Source: CAZKXX01 sp964556705
GTDB lineage: Bacteria > Acidobacteriota > Terriglobia > UBA7540
DNA length: 48,893 nt
Assembly (NCBI GenBank): GCA_964556705.1
Contig: CAZKXX010000016.1
Location: 1 to 48,893 of the forward strand
Reading direction: 5' to 3'
Shown here: piece after piece, positions 25,471 to 35,077 of the stretch
How the letters are laid out: each line of letters starts with the position of its first letter
Position numbering within the stretch: position 1 is the stretch's first letter
Notes under the pieces: generated by a model
The model's input: only the letters and a program-made list of their open reading frames with translations
What the model was told of the DNA's origin: nothing
Database searches by the model: none
Position numbers and translations under genes: made by a program

Positions 25471-27357
25471 ATGAAGATCAACCGAAAAGTCAGTGGAAGA
25501 CTCCACCTGTGGGCGCCACTGTTCGCAGCGCTGGCGCTGGCAGCGACGCTGCTGATCCGGACGTCCGCTCTTCCGGTCACGAGCGCCGAAGCCGAGCCGC
25601 TCTTCTCGGCCGAGCGCTATGAGGAGCACGTCCGCTTTCTTGCGTCGGAAAATCTGAAGGGGCGCGGCAACACGACGCCCGAGCTCGAACAGGCCGCGGA
25701 ATACATCGCCGACCATTTTCGCCGCTACGGCCTGCGTCCGGGAGGCGAAGACGGCACGTACTTCCAGCGCTTTCTGATGACTGCGGGTGCGAAGGTTGGG
25801 CCGTCGAACTCGATTTCCTGGGCCAGCGAAGGAGCCGACCGCCGGTTGGAAGTCGAAAAACACTTCATTCCCTTCAGCTTTTCGGCGAACGGAACCTGGG
25901 AAGCTCCGCTGGTGTTCGCGGGCTACGGTATCACCGCCCCGGACCTCAACTACGATGACTACCAGGCCGTGGACGTCGCGGGGAAGTTTGTCATCGTTCT
26001 GCGCCACGAGCCGCAGGAAGACAATCCCGACAGCGTTTTTTCCGGCCGCCAGTTGACCGCCCACGCCGTCATCATCAACAAGGCGATCAACGCGCGGAAT
26101 CGCGGCGCGCTGGGAATGATCCTCGTGAATGACGTTGGCAACCATCCCGGCAAGCCGGACGAGCTGATCCGCCTCGGTGCGCTGGCCGGGCCCGAAGAGA
26201 TGGCGCTGGCGACGATGCAGGTGAAGGCGGAGGTCGTGGACGAGTGGCTGAAGCGCTCGGGCGCGGACCTCGAATCGCTTCGGCAGGCGATTGACGCGCA
26301 CCTTACGCCTCGCTCGTTCGCGCTCGACCCGGCGCTCAAGCTTCGCGTGCAGATTGACGTCGAACGCGTTCGGCGTTCCGTTGCCAACGTTATTGGAATC
26401 CTTCCCGGCAGCGACCCGGAGATGAGAGAAGAAGCCATCATCGTCGGCGCGCACTACGACCACATTGGGCTGGGCGAGGAGAGTTCACTCGCGCCCAGCC
26501 TGGCGGGGCACATCCATCACGGGGCCGACGACAACGCTTCCGGCACGAGCGCGCTGCTCGAGCTGGCGCGGGTTCTGGGAGGGCGCGCCACCGCCCCGAG
26601 GAGGACGATCGTCTTCATCGCGTTTGCCGGCGAGGAGGCGGGTCTGCTGGGCTCGAATCACTATACGAACCATCCCGTCATTCCCCTCGAACGGACCCTG
26701 GCGATGCTCAACATGGATATGGTGGGGCGTGTGCGGGACAAGCGCCTTTTCGTGGGTGGAACCGGGACCTCGCCGGATTTCCGGGCGCTCGTTGACGAAG
26801 TAAACCGCGAAGTTGGATTTGAACTCAGCTACTCGCCCTCGGGATACGGCTCGAGCGATCACATGTCATTTACGGTCCGCGAGGTGCCCGTGCTGTTTTT
26901 CTTCTCGGGCCTGCACGGCGATTATCACCGCCCCTCGGACACCTGGGAGAAGATTAATTTTCAGGACGGGGCGCGCGTGGCCGAATTTGTGGCGCGCGTG
27001 GTGGGACGTCTCGACGGCGTCGAGCAGAAACCGCAGTTCGTCCGCGTTTTAGAACCCACCGGGCACGCGGCGGCGGGCGGTGGGGGCGGCTACGGACCCT
27101 ACTTCGGATCGATTCCCGATTTCGCCGACGTGGAAAAGGGTGTGCGCTTCGCCGACGTTCGCGAGGGAAGTCCCGCGGCGAAGGCGGGATTCAAGGCGGG
27201 CGACATCCTCGTCGAGTTCGGCGGCAAGAAGGTCGAAAACCTCTACGACTTCACCTACGCGCTCCGCAGCTTCCGAGCCGGCGATAAAGTCAACGTCACG
27301 GTGTTGCGCGACGGCTCGCCCGTGGCGCGGGAAGTGACTCTGGAAGAACGGAAATAG
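25471..27357 (+). CDS. Exported M28-family aminopeptidase with PDZ domain
   Basis: About 628 residues. An N-terminal membrane or signal segment (about 12-35) precedes a PA-like insert domain (about 120-270) and an M28 zinc peptidase domain. Metal ligands and catalytic residues appear in order: GAHYDHIG, GADDNASG, FAGEEAGLLGS, LNMDMVGR and HRPSD. A C-terminal PDZ domain (about 560-625, GSPAAKAGFKAGDILVEFGG) follows a glycine-rich linker. This domain order is common in secreted peptidases of Acidobacteriota. The start is one of two close ATGs (25459 or 25471). Confidence 0.92.
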   Translation: MKINRKVSGRLHLWAPLFAALALAATLLIRTSALPVTSAEAEPLFSAERYEEHVRFLASENLKGRGNTTPELEQAAEYIADHFRRYGLRPGGEDGTYFQRFLMTAGAKVGPSNSISWASEGADRRLEVEKHFIPFSFSANGTWEAPLVFAGYGITAPDLNYDDYQAVDVAGKFVIVLRHEPQEDNPDSVFSGRQLTAHAVIINKAINARNRGALGMILVNDVGNHPGKPDELIRLGALAGPEEMALATMQVKAEVVDEWLKRSGADLESLRQAIDAHLTPRSFALDPALKLRVQIDVERVRRSVANVIGILPGSDPEMREEAIIVGAHYDHIGLGEESSLAPSLAGHIHHGADDNASGTSALLELARVLGGRATAPRRTIVFIAFAGEEAGLLGSNHYTNHPVIPLERTLAMLNMDMVGRVRDKRLFVGGTGTSPDFRALVDEVNREVGFELSYSPSGYGSSDHMSFTVREVPVLFFFSGLHGDYHRPSDTWEKINFQDGARVAEFVARVVGRLDGVEQKPQFVRVLEPTGHAAAGGGGGYGPYFGSIPDFADVEKGVRFADVREGSPAAKAGFKAGDILVEFGGKKVENLYDFTYALRSFRAGDKVNVTVLRDGSPVAREVTLEERK

Positions 27358-27382
27358 GAAATCCTTGGACCGGACGCTGGGG

Positions 27383-28495
27383 ATGGCGCAAGTTCAACGC
27401 GAGCGGCTCGTGATGGGGTTGTTGGTCGTTCTGGCGGCGGGACATTCCGCGCACGCCGCCGAGTCCCGGCTCAAGCTCGTCTTATCACTCGAAGAAAACG
27501 TCGTCACTCACCCTTATCCCGCGCGCGTCACCCTGCATTTTCTTAACTCCGGCAGCGAGACGGTGTGGCTCTACCGCCGCGCGCGACATGAAGGCGGGTT
27601 GGGACCATCTCTGGAAGTCCGCCTTTCGCCAATCGAGAGCACGATCGGCGATTCGCCCGCGCGCGGTCGCACACTCGATTACGTCGGCATGCCGCGTCCC
27701 AAACTCTTCCGGCTGGCGCCCGGGGAGGACTACACCGAAAAAGCCGCGCTCAAACTGACTCCGGCGCAGGGCGGCTCGGAGGGGGGCGAACCTCTCTGGG
27801 GACGCTACCGATTGGACGTCATTTATCGCGCAAGCTATCCGAACGCCGATACGTTCCAGCGAATCACCCGCGCGACGCTCTGGCAGGGAGAGGTGGAGAG
27901 CAACGCGGTGGAGATTGAGCTGCGATTGCCGGCCGCCGACGGCCTCATCAGCGGCGTCGTCTCCGGGCCGGAGGGCCTGCCGCTTCACGACGCGCTTGTG
28001 TCGCTCGCCGACGACTCGGACCGATTGATTGACCAGGTCCGCACGGGTCCCGACGGGCGCTATCTGTTCGGCGATCTTTCCCCCGGGAAGTATTGGGTAA
28101 CGGTCCGGCGTCCGATGATTTCGGAAGACACGACGGTCTTTCGCCACGTGATCGTGACGGCGGAAGAGCCCGAAGGGACTCTCGATTTTCAGCTGCCGCG
28201 GCGCGAAATTTACGAGGCGAAGGTGTTGCTTCACAAGCCGGTGCTGGTGCGAGTGACGGACCGCAACGGCCGAGAACTCGAAAATGCCACTCTGGAAATT
28301 GTGTATTCGACGGGGACGGTGGTCGAGAAGATTCGGGAACAGACCGGGAGCGATGGGTTGGCGGCCCTGGAGCTCATTCCCGGACGCAACTTCGTGACGG
28401 TGAAACGCCGTCAATGTCGGAAGTACGAACAGCGTCTCGATGTCGAGGCCGGCGCCGGCGTCGATGCCTTTCATCTCCAAATCGAGTGTCGTTGA
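27383..28495 (+). CDS. Secreted carboxypeptidase-regulatory-like domain protein
   Basis: About 370 residues with a signal peptide (to about residue 26, GHSAHAAES). Residues about 190-270 form a carboxypeptidase regulatory-like beta-sandwich (GLISGVVSGPEGLPLHDALV, then DGRYLFGDLSPGKYWV), with a second such region near 295-350. These domains bind surface ligands or scaffold envelope proteins; no enzyme motif is seen. The gene starts 25 bases after the M28 peptidase gene and is followed two bases on by the TolB-like gene, so the three are probably one operon. TTG at 27365 is an alternative start. Confidence 0.75.
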   Translation: MAQVQRERLVMGLLVVLAAGHSAHAAESRLKLVLSLEENVVTHPYPARVTLHFLNSGSETVWLYRRARHEGGLGPSLEVRLSPIESTIGDSPARGRTLDYVGMPRPKLFRLAPGEDYTEKAALKLTPAQGGSEGGEPLWGRYRLDVIYRASYPNADTFQRITRATLWQGEVESNAVEIELRLPAADGLISGVVSGPEGLPLHDALVSLADDSDRLIDQVRTGPDGRYLFGDLSPGKYWVTVRRPMISEDTTVFRHVIVTAEEPEGTLDFQLPRREIYEAKVLLHKPVLVRVTDRNGRELENATLEIVYSTGTVVEKIREQTGSDGLAALELIPGRNFVTVKRRQCRKYEQRLDVEAGAGVDAFHLQIECR

Positions 28496-28497
28496 GC

Positions 28498-29619
28498 ATG
28501 ATGCGCTTGCGACCGGCTGAAACGCGTGCCGCCGCGCTCGTCTTCGCGTGCGGGATCACCGGCGTCGGCTTCGCTGGTCTCGCGCAGCGGGACGAAGCGC
28601 CGGCGCGCGCTCGCGAGACGGTCTCCTTCCAGGGCGCGCCCGGAGACCCGCTTCGCGAGCCGCGCGAAGTGCGTCTGAGAAATATTCGCCAGTTGACCTT
28701 CGGAGGAACGAACGCCGAAGCCTACTTCAGCCCGGACGGGCGCCGGCTGGTCTTCCAGTCCACGCGCGAGCCTTTCGCGTGCGACCAGATTTTCGTGATG
28801 AACGCTGATGGCTCTGCGGTGCGCCTCGTCTCGACGGGCAAAGGACGAACGACCTGCGGATACTTTTTTCCTGACGGGAAACACGTGCTCTTTTCGTCCA
28901 CGCACCTCTCGGGCGACGAGTGTCCGCCGCGGCCCGACCGATCGCGCGGCTACGTCTGGAGCGTGTCGTCCTCATTCCAGATTTTTCTTGCGACGGACGA
29001 CGGTCGTGTGGTTCGCCCGCTGACACAGGGGCCGGCCTATAACGCCGAGGCCACGATCTCCCCGCGCGGCGACAAGATCGTGTTGACGTCCTCGCGCGAC
29101 GGCGACCTGGAAATCTACACGATGAATCTGGACGGGACCGGCGTCCGCCGGCTGACGCACGAGCCCGGCTACGACGGCGGTCCGTTCTTCTCTCCTGACG
29201 GCGAGTGGATTGTCTTTCGCGCGCACCACCCCGACGGACGCGAGCCGCTTGCGCACTATCGCGAACTGCTGGCGCGGGAGCTGGTCGAGCCCTCCAGGAT
29301 GGACCTCTTCGTCATGCGCGCCGATGGATCGCAGAAACGCCGCGTCACGCGTCTGGCCGGCGCCAGCTTCGCCCCTGCCTTCTTCCCGGACGGGGAACAC
29401 ATTATCTTCTCCTCGAACTTCGAAAGTCCCGGGACCAACCGGTTCGAACTCTACAGCGTCCGCCGCGACGGCACGTCGCTCGAACGCATCACGTACAGTG
29501 GCGGATTCACGTCGTTTCCGATGTTTTCTCCCGACGGGAAAACACTCGTCTTCATCTCGAACCGCAACGCCGGTCAGGCGCGCGAGTTCAACATCTTCCT
29601 CGCCGACTGGGTGCCCTGA
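28498..29619 (+). CDS. Exported TolB-like beta-propeller protein
   Basis: 373 residues with a signal peptide (about 1-27). Several PD40/WD40-like repeats are seen: AYFSPDGRRLVFQSTRE, GYFFPDGKHVLFSST, ATISPRGDKIVLTSSRDG, PFFSPDGEWIVFRA, AFFPDGEHIIFSSNFE and PMFSPDGKTLVFISNR, giving about six blades. It lacks the TolB N-terminal domain. Likely a periplasmic or outer-membrane-associated binding protein. It begins two bases after the preceding stop, indicating translational coupling. Three cysteines occur in the second and third repeat region, unusual for a secreted propeller. Confidence 0.85.
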   Translation: MMRLRPAETRAAALVFACGITGVGFAGLAQRDEAPARARETVSFQGAPGDPLREPREVRLRNIRQLTFGGTNAEAYFSPDGRRLVFQSTREPFACDQIFVMNADGSAVRLVSTGKGRTTCGYFFPDGKHVLFSSTHLSGDECPPRPDRSRGYVWSVSSSFQIFLATDDGRVVRPLTQGPAYNAEATISPRGDKIVLTSSRDGDLEIYTMNLDGTGVRRLTHEPGYDGGPFFSPDGEWIVFRAHHPDGREPLAHYRELLARELVEPSRMDLFVMRADGSQKRRVTRLAGASFAPAFFPDGEHIIFSSNFESPGTNRFELYSVRRDGTSLERITYSGGFTSFPMFSPDGKTLVFISNRNAGQAREFNIFLADWVP

Positions 29620-29740
29620 GACTGAGTGCGACGTTAGCCGCGCAACAGGCCTTTTTGCCTTCCGACCGGTCCCAGTCGACAGGGGGCGTCCTGGAGGGTT
29701 AGAATCTAACTCTGGCGCGAAATCTCGCCGGGGGTGATGT

Positions 29741-30547
29741 ATGAAACGCAGAGTGACGTGGTTTGTGGTGGCGGTTTCTCTGGCGCTGTGGTTTGCCGCC
29801 TGCGGCCAGAAGCAGGAGACGGCGGAGACGGTGGAACAACCCGCAGCCCAGCAAGAGGCGCCGGCGGAAGCACAATCGCCTCAAGACACGGCGGCGCGTC
29901 CGGCCACGAGCCAGCGGAAGCTGGCCGAGGCGCGAAGGCCTGCGGAACCCACCGCAGAACCGGCAGCCGCTCCTGCGGCGCAGCCCATCGTCGTTGATGT
30001 TCCACAGGGAACTCGAATCTATCTGACCTTGAACGACACGCTCACGACGAAAACCAGTCAGGTCGGCGACAAGTTCAGTGGAACCGTTTCCCGCCCGGTT
30101 GCGGTGAACGAACTGGTGCCGATTCCCATGGGCAGCACCGTCCACGGGACGGTCACCAAAGTCGAGCGTCCGGGCCGCGTGAAGGGCCGCGCGCAACTGG
30201 CGCTGCGTTTTGAAAAAATCGAACTGCCGGACGGCCGGACTCTGGAGATGGCGGGTACCCTGAGCGCGCTGGGAGAAGAAGAAAAAGAGACGGTCGGCGA
30301 AGAGGGTGAAGTGACCGGCGAGGGCAGCCGAGGGCGCGACGCCGCAACGATTGGGGGCGGCGCCGGAGTCGGCGCGATCATCGGGGGAATTACCGGAGGC
30401 AAACGAGGCGCGGCGATCGGCGCCGGAACCGGCGCGGCCGCCGGAACCGCCGTCACGCTGCTGACTCGCGGCAGGGATATCGAGCTGAAAAGCGGCTCGG
30501 AAGTGGCTGTGGATCTGAGCCAGCCGCTTTCCGTCCAGATGCCGTAA
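29741..30547 (+). CDS. Putative lipoprotein with glycine-zipper segment
   Basis: 268 residues. A signal sequence ends in a lipobox-like WFAAC with lipidation Cys at 21. A Glu/Ala/Pro-rich low-complexity linker (22-85) follows, then a beta-rich domain (TRIYLTLNDTLTTKTSQVGD), and a Gly/Ala-rich glycine-zipper segment near 205-245 (GGGAGVGAIIGGITGG). The pattern resembles envelope-spanning or outer-membrane-associated lipoproteins. I recognise no specific function. Confidence 0.7.
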   Translation: MKRRVTWFVVAVSLALWFAACGQKQETAETVEQPAAQQEAPAEAQSPQDTAARPATSQRKLAEARRPAEPTAEPAAAPAAQPIVVDVPQGTRIYLTLNDTLTTKTSQVGDKFSGTVSRPVAVNELVPIPMGSTVHGTVTKVERPGRVKGRAQLALRFEKIELPDGRTLEMAGTLSALGEEEKETVGEEGEVTGEGSRGRDAATIGGGAGVGAIIGGITGGKRGAAIGAGTGAAAGTAVTLLTRGRDIELKSGSEVAVDLSQPLSVQMP

Positions 30548-30628
30548 GAGTTGGCCCCCGACCGAAAGGGGGTTGGCCGATCAACGACAGGTCTCTCCGT
30601 TCGGCCTGGCCATGAGGTCGAGTGTGCT

Positions 30629-31000
30629 ATGAAGCATTCGCCGCGGTTTCTGGCCATCGTTGAAGATGCGAAGCAACGCATCCGGGAAATCACCTCGGAC
30701 GAGCTGAAGTGTCGCCTGGAGGCGAGCGACGGCTTCCATCTCATAGACGTTCGCGAGGCGCACGAGTTTGAGGCGGGACATCTGCCCTGCGCGCGCCACC
30801 TCTGCAAGGGCATTCTCGAACGGGATATCGAAACTTTAGTGCCGCATCCCGAGGACGAGATCATCCTCTACTGTGGCGGCGGTTACCGTTCCGCGCTGGC
30901 CGCCGACGTCCTCCAGAAGATGGGATACCAGCGCGTTCTCTCGCTGGCCGGGGGCTGGCGGGAATGGAAAGAGCGCGGTTTCCCGACGACGAAAGACTAG
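30629..31000 (+). CDS. Rhodanese-like sulfurtransferase
   Basis: 123 residues, one rhodanese domain. LIDVREAHEFEAGHL marks the N-terminal part, and the active loop is YCGGGYRSALAADVL with the catalytic cysteine (about residue 91), followed by AGGWREWK. Single-domain rhodaneses move sulfane sulfur between thiols. Start is the ATG at 30629; a TTG at 30551 in the same frame would add residues without similarity. It is close to the upstream lipoprotein gene, but functional linkage is not evident. Confidence 0.92.
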   Translation: MKHSPRFLAIVEDAKQRIREITSDELKCRLEASDGFHLIDVREAHEFEAGHLPCARHLCKGILERDIETLVPHPEDEIILYCGGGYRSALAADVLQKMGYQRVLSLAGGWREWKERGFPTTKD

Positions 31001-31241
31001 CTTCCCTCCGCCGTCTTCACTTTTCCTGACATTGCGCGTGTATCGCCATTCGGGAATCGCGCCTGTCCGGTCAAAGCTGGAAGCGCGGTGGGTCATGTTA
31101 ATCTCACAAAAGTAAGACGGCTCCGTCCGCCGCCGCCGGCATACCCGGCGAACGAAAAACCCCCAATGTCGCCGCAAGAAATGCGCCCAAGGAACGCGAG
31201 GTGAGATAAACTGTGCGTTGTAACTGCGGGGAGTCGAGCTC

Positions 31242-31706
31242 ATGCAATTGACGATGAAGACCGCGCCGGGCCTGCGCATCTGGGTTTGCCGAGTGCTCGC
31301 AGTGGCGATGGCCTTTGGACTGGCTGGTGCCGACGCGCTTGCGAAAAAGAAGAAGGACAAGAAGGCTCGGCTGAAGGAAATTGAGGCGGTGTATGTGCAG
31401 GGTTACGGGCCGGCAGTGGCCTATATCGAGCAGAACCTCGGCCAGGAGACTTGTCTTGTTGGCGCGCGAACGGAAGAGGACGCGGACGCGGTCCTCGAGA
31501 TCCGGCAGGACACGCGGCCTTGCCGGTCCGCGCTTCGCGGACTCTGCGTGGAGATTACGGCGCTCCTGACGGACCGCCAGACGGACAAAGTCATTTGGTT
31601 TCGGACCGACAGCAACATCGGCAGCCGAAGTTCAATCGGCGTGGATGACTCGGTGGGGAAGTGGGTGCTCTGGAACTTGAACGGGGCTTGCTGCAAGAAT
31701 CGGTGA
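31242..31706 (+). CDS. Secreted protein of unknown function
   Basis: 154 residues with a signal peptide (about 1-34) followed at once by a lysine-rich stretch (AKKKKDKKAR). Six cysteines are in the protein, five after the signal (ETCLVG, RPCRSALRGLC and GACCKNR), so disulfides are likely. I do not recognise the family. The 241 bases upstream contain no gene; GGGGAG precedes the ATG. Confidence 0.6.
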   Translation: MQLTMKTAPGLRIWVCRVLAVAMAFGLAGADALAKKKKDKKARLKEIEAVYVQGYGPAVAYIEQNLGQETCLVGARTEEDADAVLEIRQDTRPCRSALRGLCVEITALLTDRQTDKVIWFRTDSNIGSRSSIGVDDSVGKWVLWNLNGACCKNR

Positions 31707-31722
31707 AGGCCGCCATATTTTT

Positions 31723-31735
31723 ACATTGACAATGT
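31723..31735. promoter_or_regulatory. Palindrome upstream of M20 amidohydrolase gene
   Basis: ACATTG-A-CAATGT, a perfect 13-base palindrome 17 bases before the ATG at 31752 and overlapping a TTGACA hexamer. A candidate operator. Confidence 0.35.
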
Positions 31736-31751
31736 TCAAGGGAGCCCGGCG

Positions 31752-33065
31752 ATGAATCGCGGCGCGTTTCGCCTTTCGGTTCGCTTCGTCATTTTACTTG
31801 CTGTCATTGGGGGTGCTTTCGGCGCCGCGCAGCCCGCAGCGGGGCAATCGGCCGCGCGCGAGCAGGAAATCGCCCGGGCCGCCGAGGCGCTTCGGGAGAA
31901 GCTGATTGAAACCCGCCGCCACCTGCACAGGCATCCGGAGCTTTCGAACCGCGAGGAAAAAACGGCGGCGTACATCGCCGAGCGGCTGCGCGCGCTGGGA
32001 TTCGACGAAGTGAAGACGGGCGTGGCGAAGCACGGCGTCGTCGGTCTGCTGAGGGGCTCGAAGCCGGGACCGGTGGTCGCCCTCCGCGCGGATATGGACG
32101 CGCTCCCGATCGAAGAGACGATTGACGTTCCGTACAAATCCCGCAATCCGGGCGTCAAGCACGCCTGCGGGCACGACGTCCACATGACGGTTGCCCTGGG
32201 TGTGGCGGAAATTCTGAGCCAGCGACGCGATTTGGTTCAGGGCACGGTCAAATTCATTTTCCAGCCGGCCGAGGAGGGGCTGCCGGAAGGCGAAGAGGGC
32301 GGAGCGCTCCTCATGGTCAAAGAGGGTGCGCTCGAGAATCCTCGCCCGCTTGCCATTTTCGGCCTGCACGTGATGCCGGACCTTGAAGCGGGAAAGATCG
32401 GGTACGGCTCGGGCGGTGTGATGGCCGCGGCCGACCACTTCACGATCACGATTCGAGGCCGGAAGACCCACGGCGCCTACCCGCACGAGGGAGTGGACCC
32501 CGTTCCCGTGGCTGCGGAAGCGATTCTGGCTCTTCAAACCATCCGCAGCCGGCGGGTCAGCCCGATCGAGCCCATGGTCCTTTCGGTGGGGGTCATCCAG
32601 GGAGGAAACCGGTTCAACATCCTTCCGGACGAGGTGCGGCTGGAAGGGACCTTGCGGACTCTGAATGAAGACTTGCGCCAACGAGTCAGGAAGTGGATGA
32701 ACGACATTCTCGAAGGCGTCACGCGAGCGCACGGCGCGACCTTCGAAATCAAAATGCGAGAGGGCGCCGCCGTCACCTACAATGATCCGAAGCTGGTGGA
32801 GGAAACGCTCCCGGCCATGCGCCGCGCGATCGGCGATGAAAACGTCGTGCCCTATCCGCCGAAAATGGGTGCCGAGGATTTCTCTTACTTCCTGCGGGAA
32901 ATTCCCGGGTTCTACTACATGCTCGGCGTCGGAAACAAAGCCAAAGGAATCACCGCCTGGATCCACACTCCGGAATTTGATGCGGACGAAGAGAGTCTGG
33001 TGGTCGGCGCGAGGGTGATGACCGGCGTTCTCGTGGACTTCCTCGCCCGCCACGCCGTGGAGTAA
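31752..33065 (+). CDS. Exported M20-family amidohydrolase
   Basis: 437 residues. A signal peptide (about 1-32) precedes an M20D metallopeptidase/amidohydrolase: LRADMDALPIEE, ACGHDVHMTVALG and FQPAEEG carry the metal ligands and catalytic glutamate, then the dimerisation domain (about 210-320, GRKTHGAYPHEGVDP) and GAEDFSYFL near the end. The family hydrolyses N-acyl amino acids or indole-acetyl amino acids; substrate not determinable. AAGGGAG precedes the ATG. Confidence 0.92.
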   Translation: MNRGAFRLSVRFVILLAVIGGAFGAAQPAAGQSAAREQEIARAAEALREKLIETRRHLHRHPELSNREEKTAAYIAERLRALGFDEVKTGVAKHGVVGLLRGSKPGPVVALRADMDALPIEETIDVPYKSRNPGVKHACGHDVHMTVALGVAEILSQRRDLVQGTVKFIFQPAEEGLPEGEEGGALLMVKEGALENPRPLAIFGLHVMPDLEAGKIGYGSGGVMAAADHFTITIRGRKTHGAYPHEGVDPVPVAAEAILALQTIRSRRVSPIEPMVLSVGVIQGGNRFNILPDEVRLEGTLRTLNEDLRQRVRKWMNDILEGVTRAHGATFEIKMREGAAVTYNDPKLVEETLPAMRRAIGDENVVPYPPKMGAEDFSYFLREIPGFYYMLGVGNKAKGITAWIHTPEFDADEESLVVGARVMTGVLVDFLARHAVE

Positions 33066-33203
33066 TCAGAGCCCGCCTCTGACTTGACACGGCGAAGTTG
33101 GCGGCCTAACCTTGCGCCGTTCCCGACAAGCGAACAGGGCGCTAGTCGGGCTCAAGTCCCCCAAGAAAAGTCCCGAACGAATATCGTTGCCAAGGAGAGT
33201 GTC

Positions 33204-33965
33204 ATGAGAACTCGAAGTATCTTTTCGGCAATTGGAGTTCTGCTGGTTTCCGCGCTGGCCGTGCCTGCGCAAGACCAGCAGGGCACGGTCGCACAGGTGA
33301 TCTTTGTGAAGCCCAAGGCGGGCGAGCGCCAAAAGTTCGAAGCAGGCGGCAAGCGCCACATGGAGTGGCACCGCAAGCAGAAGGACACTTGGACGTGGGT
33401 CGTTTCGGAAGTGATCGCGGGGGACCGCACCGGGACGTACATCGCGGCGACGGTTGGTCATACGTGGAAGGAGTTTGACGAAAGGGCGGAGTTCATGCAG
33501 GCTGACATCGCCGACGCCGAAACGAATATCATGCCTCACGTTGAGTCCGAGGTGGTCCGGTTCTACGCGCTGTTGCGCGACCTCAGCCGCCCGCCGGACG
33601 GGGCTGGCTTTTCGCCCTTTACCGAGGTGCTGGAATTCCAGCTCAAGCCGGGCGCCGAGGAGGAATTTGTCCGCATTAACCGGCGAATCCACGAAGCCAT
33701 CGGAAAGACGAACTGGCCCGAGCATTACCTTTGGTACCAGCTCTGGACGGGCGGCGACCACCCGACGTACGTCCTCCTCCTGCCGCGCCAGAACTGGTCA
33801 CAGTTCGCCGGGCCGGAGCTGCAGTTCCCGGCCATGTTGGAAAAAGCGTTCGGGAGGGAGGAAGGCGCAGCGCTGCTGCGGTCGCTGAACAAAACGATTC
33901 GGGCGGCGCGCTCGGAGGTGATGCTGCTTCGGCCGGACCTGAGCTACCTTCCGGCGGACCAGTAG
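33204..33965 (+). CDS. Secreted protein with duplicated alpha/beta-barrel-like halves
   Basis: 253 residues with a signal peptide (about 1-23, ALAVPAQDQQ). The two halves share a layout: a V/E-hydrophobic strand, KPKAGERQKFEAGGKRHMEW in the first and KPGAEEEFVRINRRIHEA in the second, a Trp-rich strand and a final strand ending WKEFDE or WSQFAG. This suggests an internal duplication of a ferredoxin-like fold as in dimeric alpha-beta barrels (NIPSNAP or ABM-like). AAGGAG before the ATG at 33204. Function unknown. Confidence 0.65.
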   Translation: MRTRSIFSAIGVLLVSALAVPAQDQQGTVAQVIFVKPKAGERQKFEAGGKRHMEWHRKQKDTWTWVVSEVIAGDRTGTYIAATVGHTWKEFDERAEFMQADIADAETNIMPHVESEVVRFYALLRDLSRPPDGAGFSPFTEVLEFQLKPGAEEEFVRINRRIHEAIGKTNWPEHYLWYQLWTGGDHPTYVLLLPRQNWSQFAGPELQFPAMLEKAFGREEGAALLRSLNKTIRAARSEVMLLRPDLSYLPADQ

Positions 33966-34022
33966 CGGCGGGATTCGGTCACCGGAGACGAACTGCGGCG
34001 TGAGGGCTCGAAGGGTAGATCC

Positions 34023-35075
34023 TCACCGCAACTCTTCCATCACTTCGTCGAGGACTTCTTTCGGCGGGCGCGTTTTCGATTCGGGCAGGGTGGAGAGCGG
34101 TTCATCCACCATGTTGATGAGTTCGAGGAAATTCTTGCGCGTCGTATCCACGAAAAAGAGGCCGGTAAGCAGTTCGCCTTTCTCGTGCGAATGCGCGAGC
34201 AGGCTGAGGGCGCCGGCGCGGTCTGTCGGATCGAATTCGGTGCCGAGTTTCTTCAGCACCAGACGCGAGCCGTCGTGGAGGGTGATTTCCTTCGCCGTTC
34301 CCGGCTCGTACTCGACGCTGATGTCCTCAAAGAAGGGGACGAAGCTCATATCGGCCAGCGGCTCGTCGTGGTCTTTAACGTAGCTGTAGCTCTTCGTCGA
34401 ACCTTCGTGGTCGTTGAAGGTCACGCAAGGAGAGATGACGTCGAGCATCGCGGTGCCGTTGTGCGCCAGCGCGCCCTGGAGAAGCGCCAGCAACTGCTTC
34501 TTGTCGCCGGAAAACGACCGGCCCACGTAGGTCGCTCCCAGCATGATGGCGAGCGCGCAGGTGTCAATGGGAGGGAGCTCGTTGACGACCCCGGTCTTGA
34601 GTTTCGACCCGATATCCGCCGTCGCGGAGAACTGTCCCTTCGTCAGGCCGTAGCAGCCGTTGTCCTCAATGATGTAGATGAACGGCAGGTTCCGCCGCAT
34701 CAGGTGAACGAACTGGCCGATGCCGATGGAGGCCGTGTCGCCGTCGCCTGAAACGCCCAGTGCGATAAGCTGACGATTGGCGAGCAGCGCGCCCGTCCCC
34801 ACGGACGGCATGCGCCCGTGAACGGCATTCAGGCCGTAGGCCGACCCCAGGAAGTATGCCGGCGACTTCGACGAGCAGCCGATTCCGGAAAGTTTCGCCA
34901 CGCGGTGCGGCTCGACGCCCAGTTCCCAGAACGCCTCGATGAGCCGCTCAGAGATGGCGTTGTGGCCGCAGCCGGCGCAGAGCGTGCTCTTGCTTCCGCG
35001 GTATTCGGCCACTTCCAGGCCGATGCGGTTCACCTTCTTGGGCGTGGCCGGCGGGGGATTGACCGTGGTTGCCAT
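34023..35075 (-). CDS. korB: 2-oxoacid:ferredoxin oxidoreductase, beta subunit
   Basis: 350 residues, the thiamine-diphosphate-binding subunit. CAGCGHNAISERL near residue 35 supplies cysteines for the iron-sulfur cluster, GDGDTASIGIGQFVHL and EDNGCYGLTKGQFSAT form the ThDP/Mg site. With the alpha subunit it converts 2-oxoglutarate (or a related 2-oxoacid) and CoA to acyl-CoA, CO2 and reduced ferredoxin. AGGAG before the ATG; the gene starts two bases after the alpha-subunit stop, so the two are translationally coupled. The subtype is inferred from the gamma-alpha fused partner. Confidence 0.93.
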   Translation of the reverse strand: MATTVNPPPATPKKVNRIGLEVAEYRGSKSTLCAGCGHNAISERLIEAFWELGVEPHRVAKLSGIGCSSKSPAYFLGSAYGLNAVHGRMPSVGTGALLANRQLIALGVSGDGDTASIGIGQFVHLMRRNLPFIYIIEDNGCYGLTKGQFSATADIGSKLKTGVVNELPPIDTCALAIMLGATYVGRSFSGDKKQLLALLQGALAHNGTAMLDVISPCVTFNDHEGSTKSYSYVKDHDEPLADMSFVPFFEDISVEYEPGTAKEITLHDGSRLVLKKLGTEFDPTDRAGALSLLAHSHEKGELLTGLFFVDTTRKNFLELINMVDEPLSTLPESKTRPPKEVLDEVMEELR

Positions 35076-35077
35076 GA

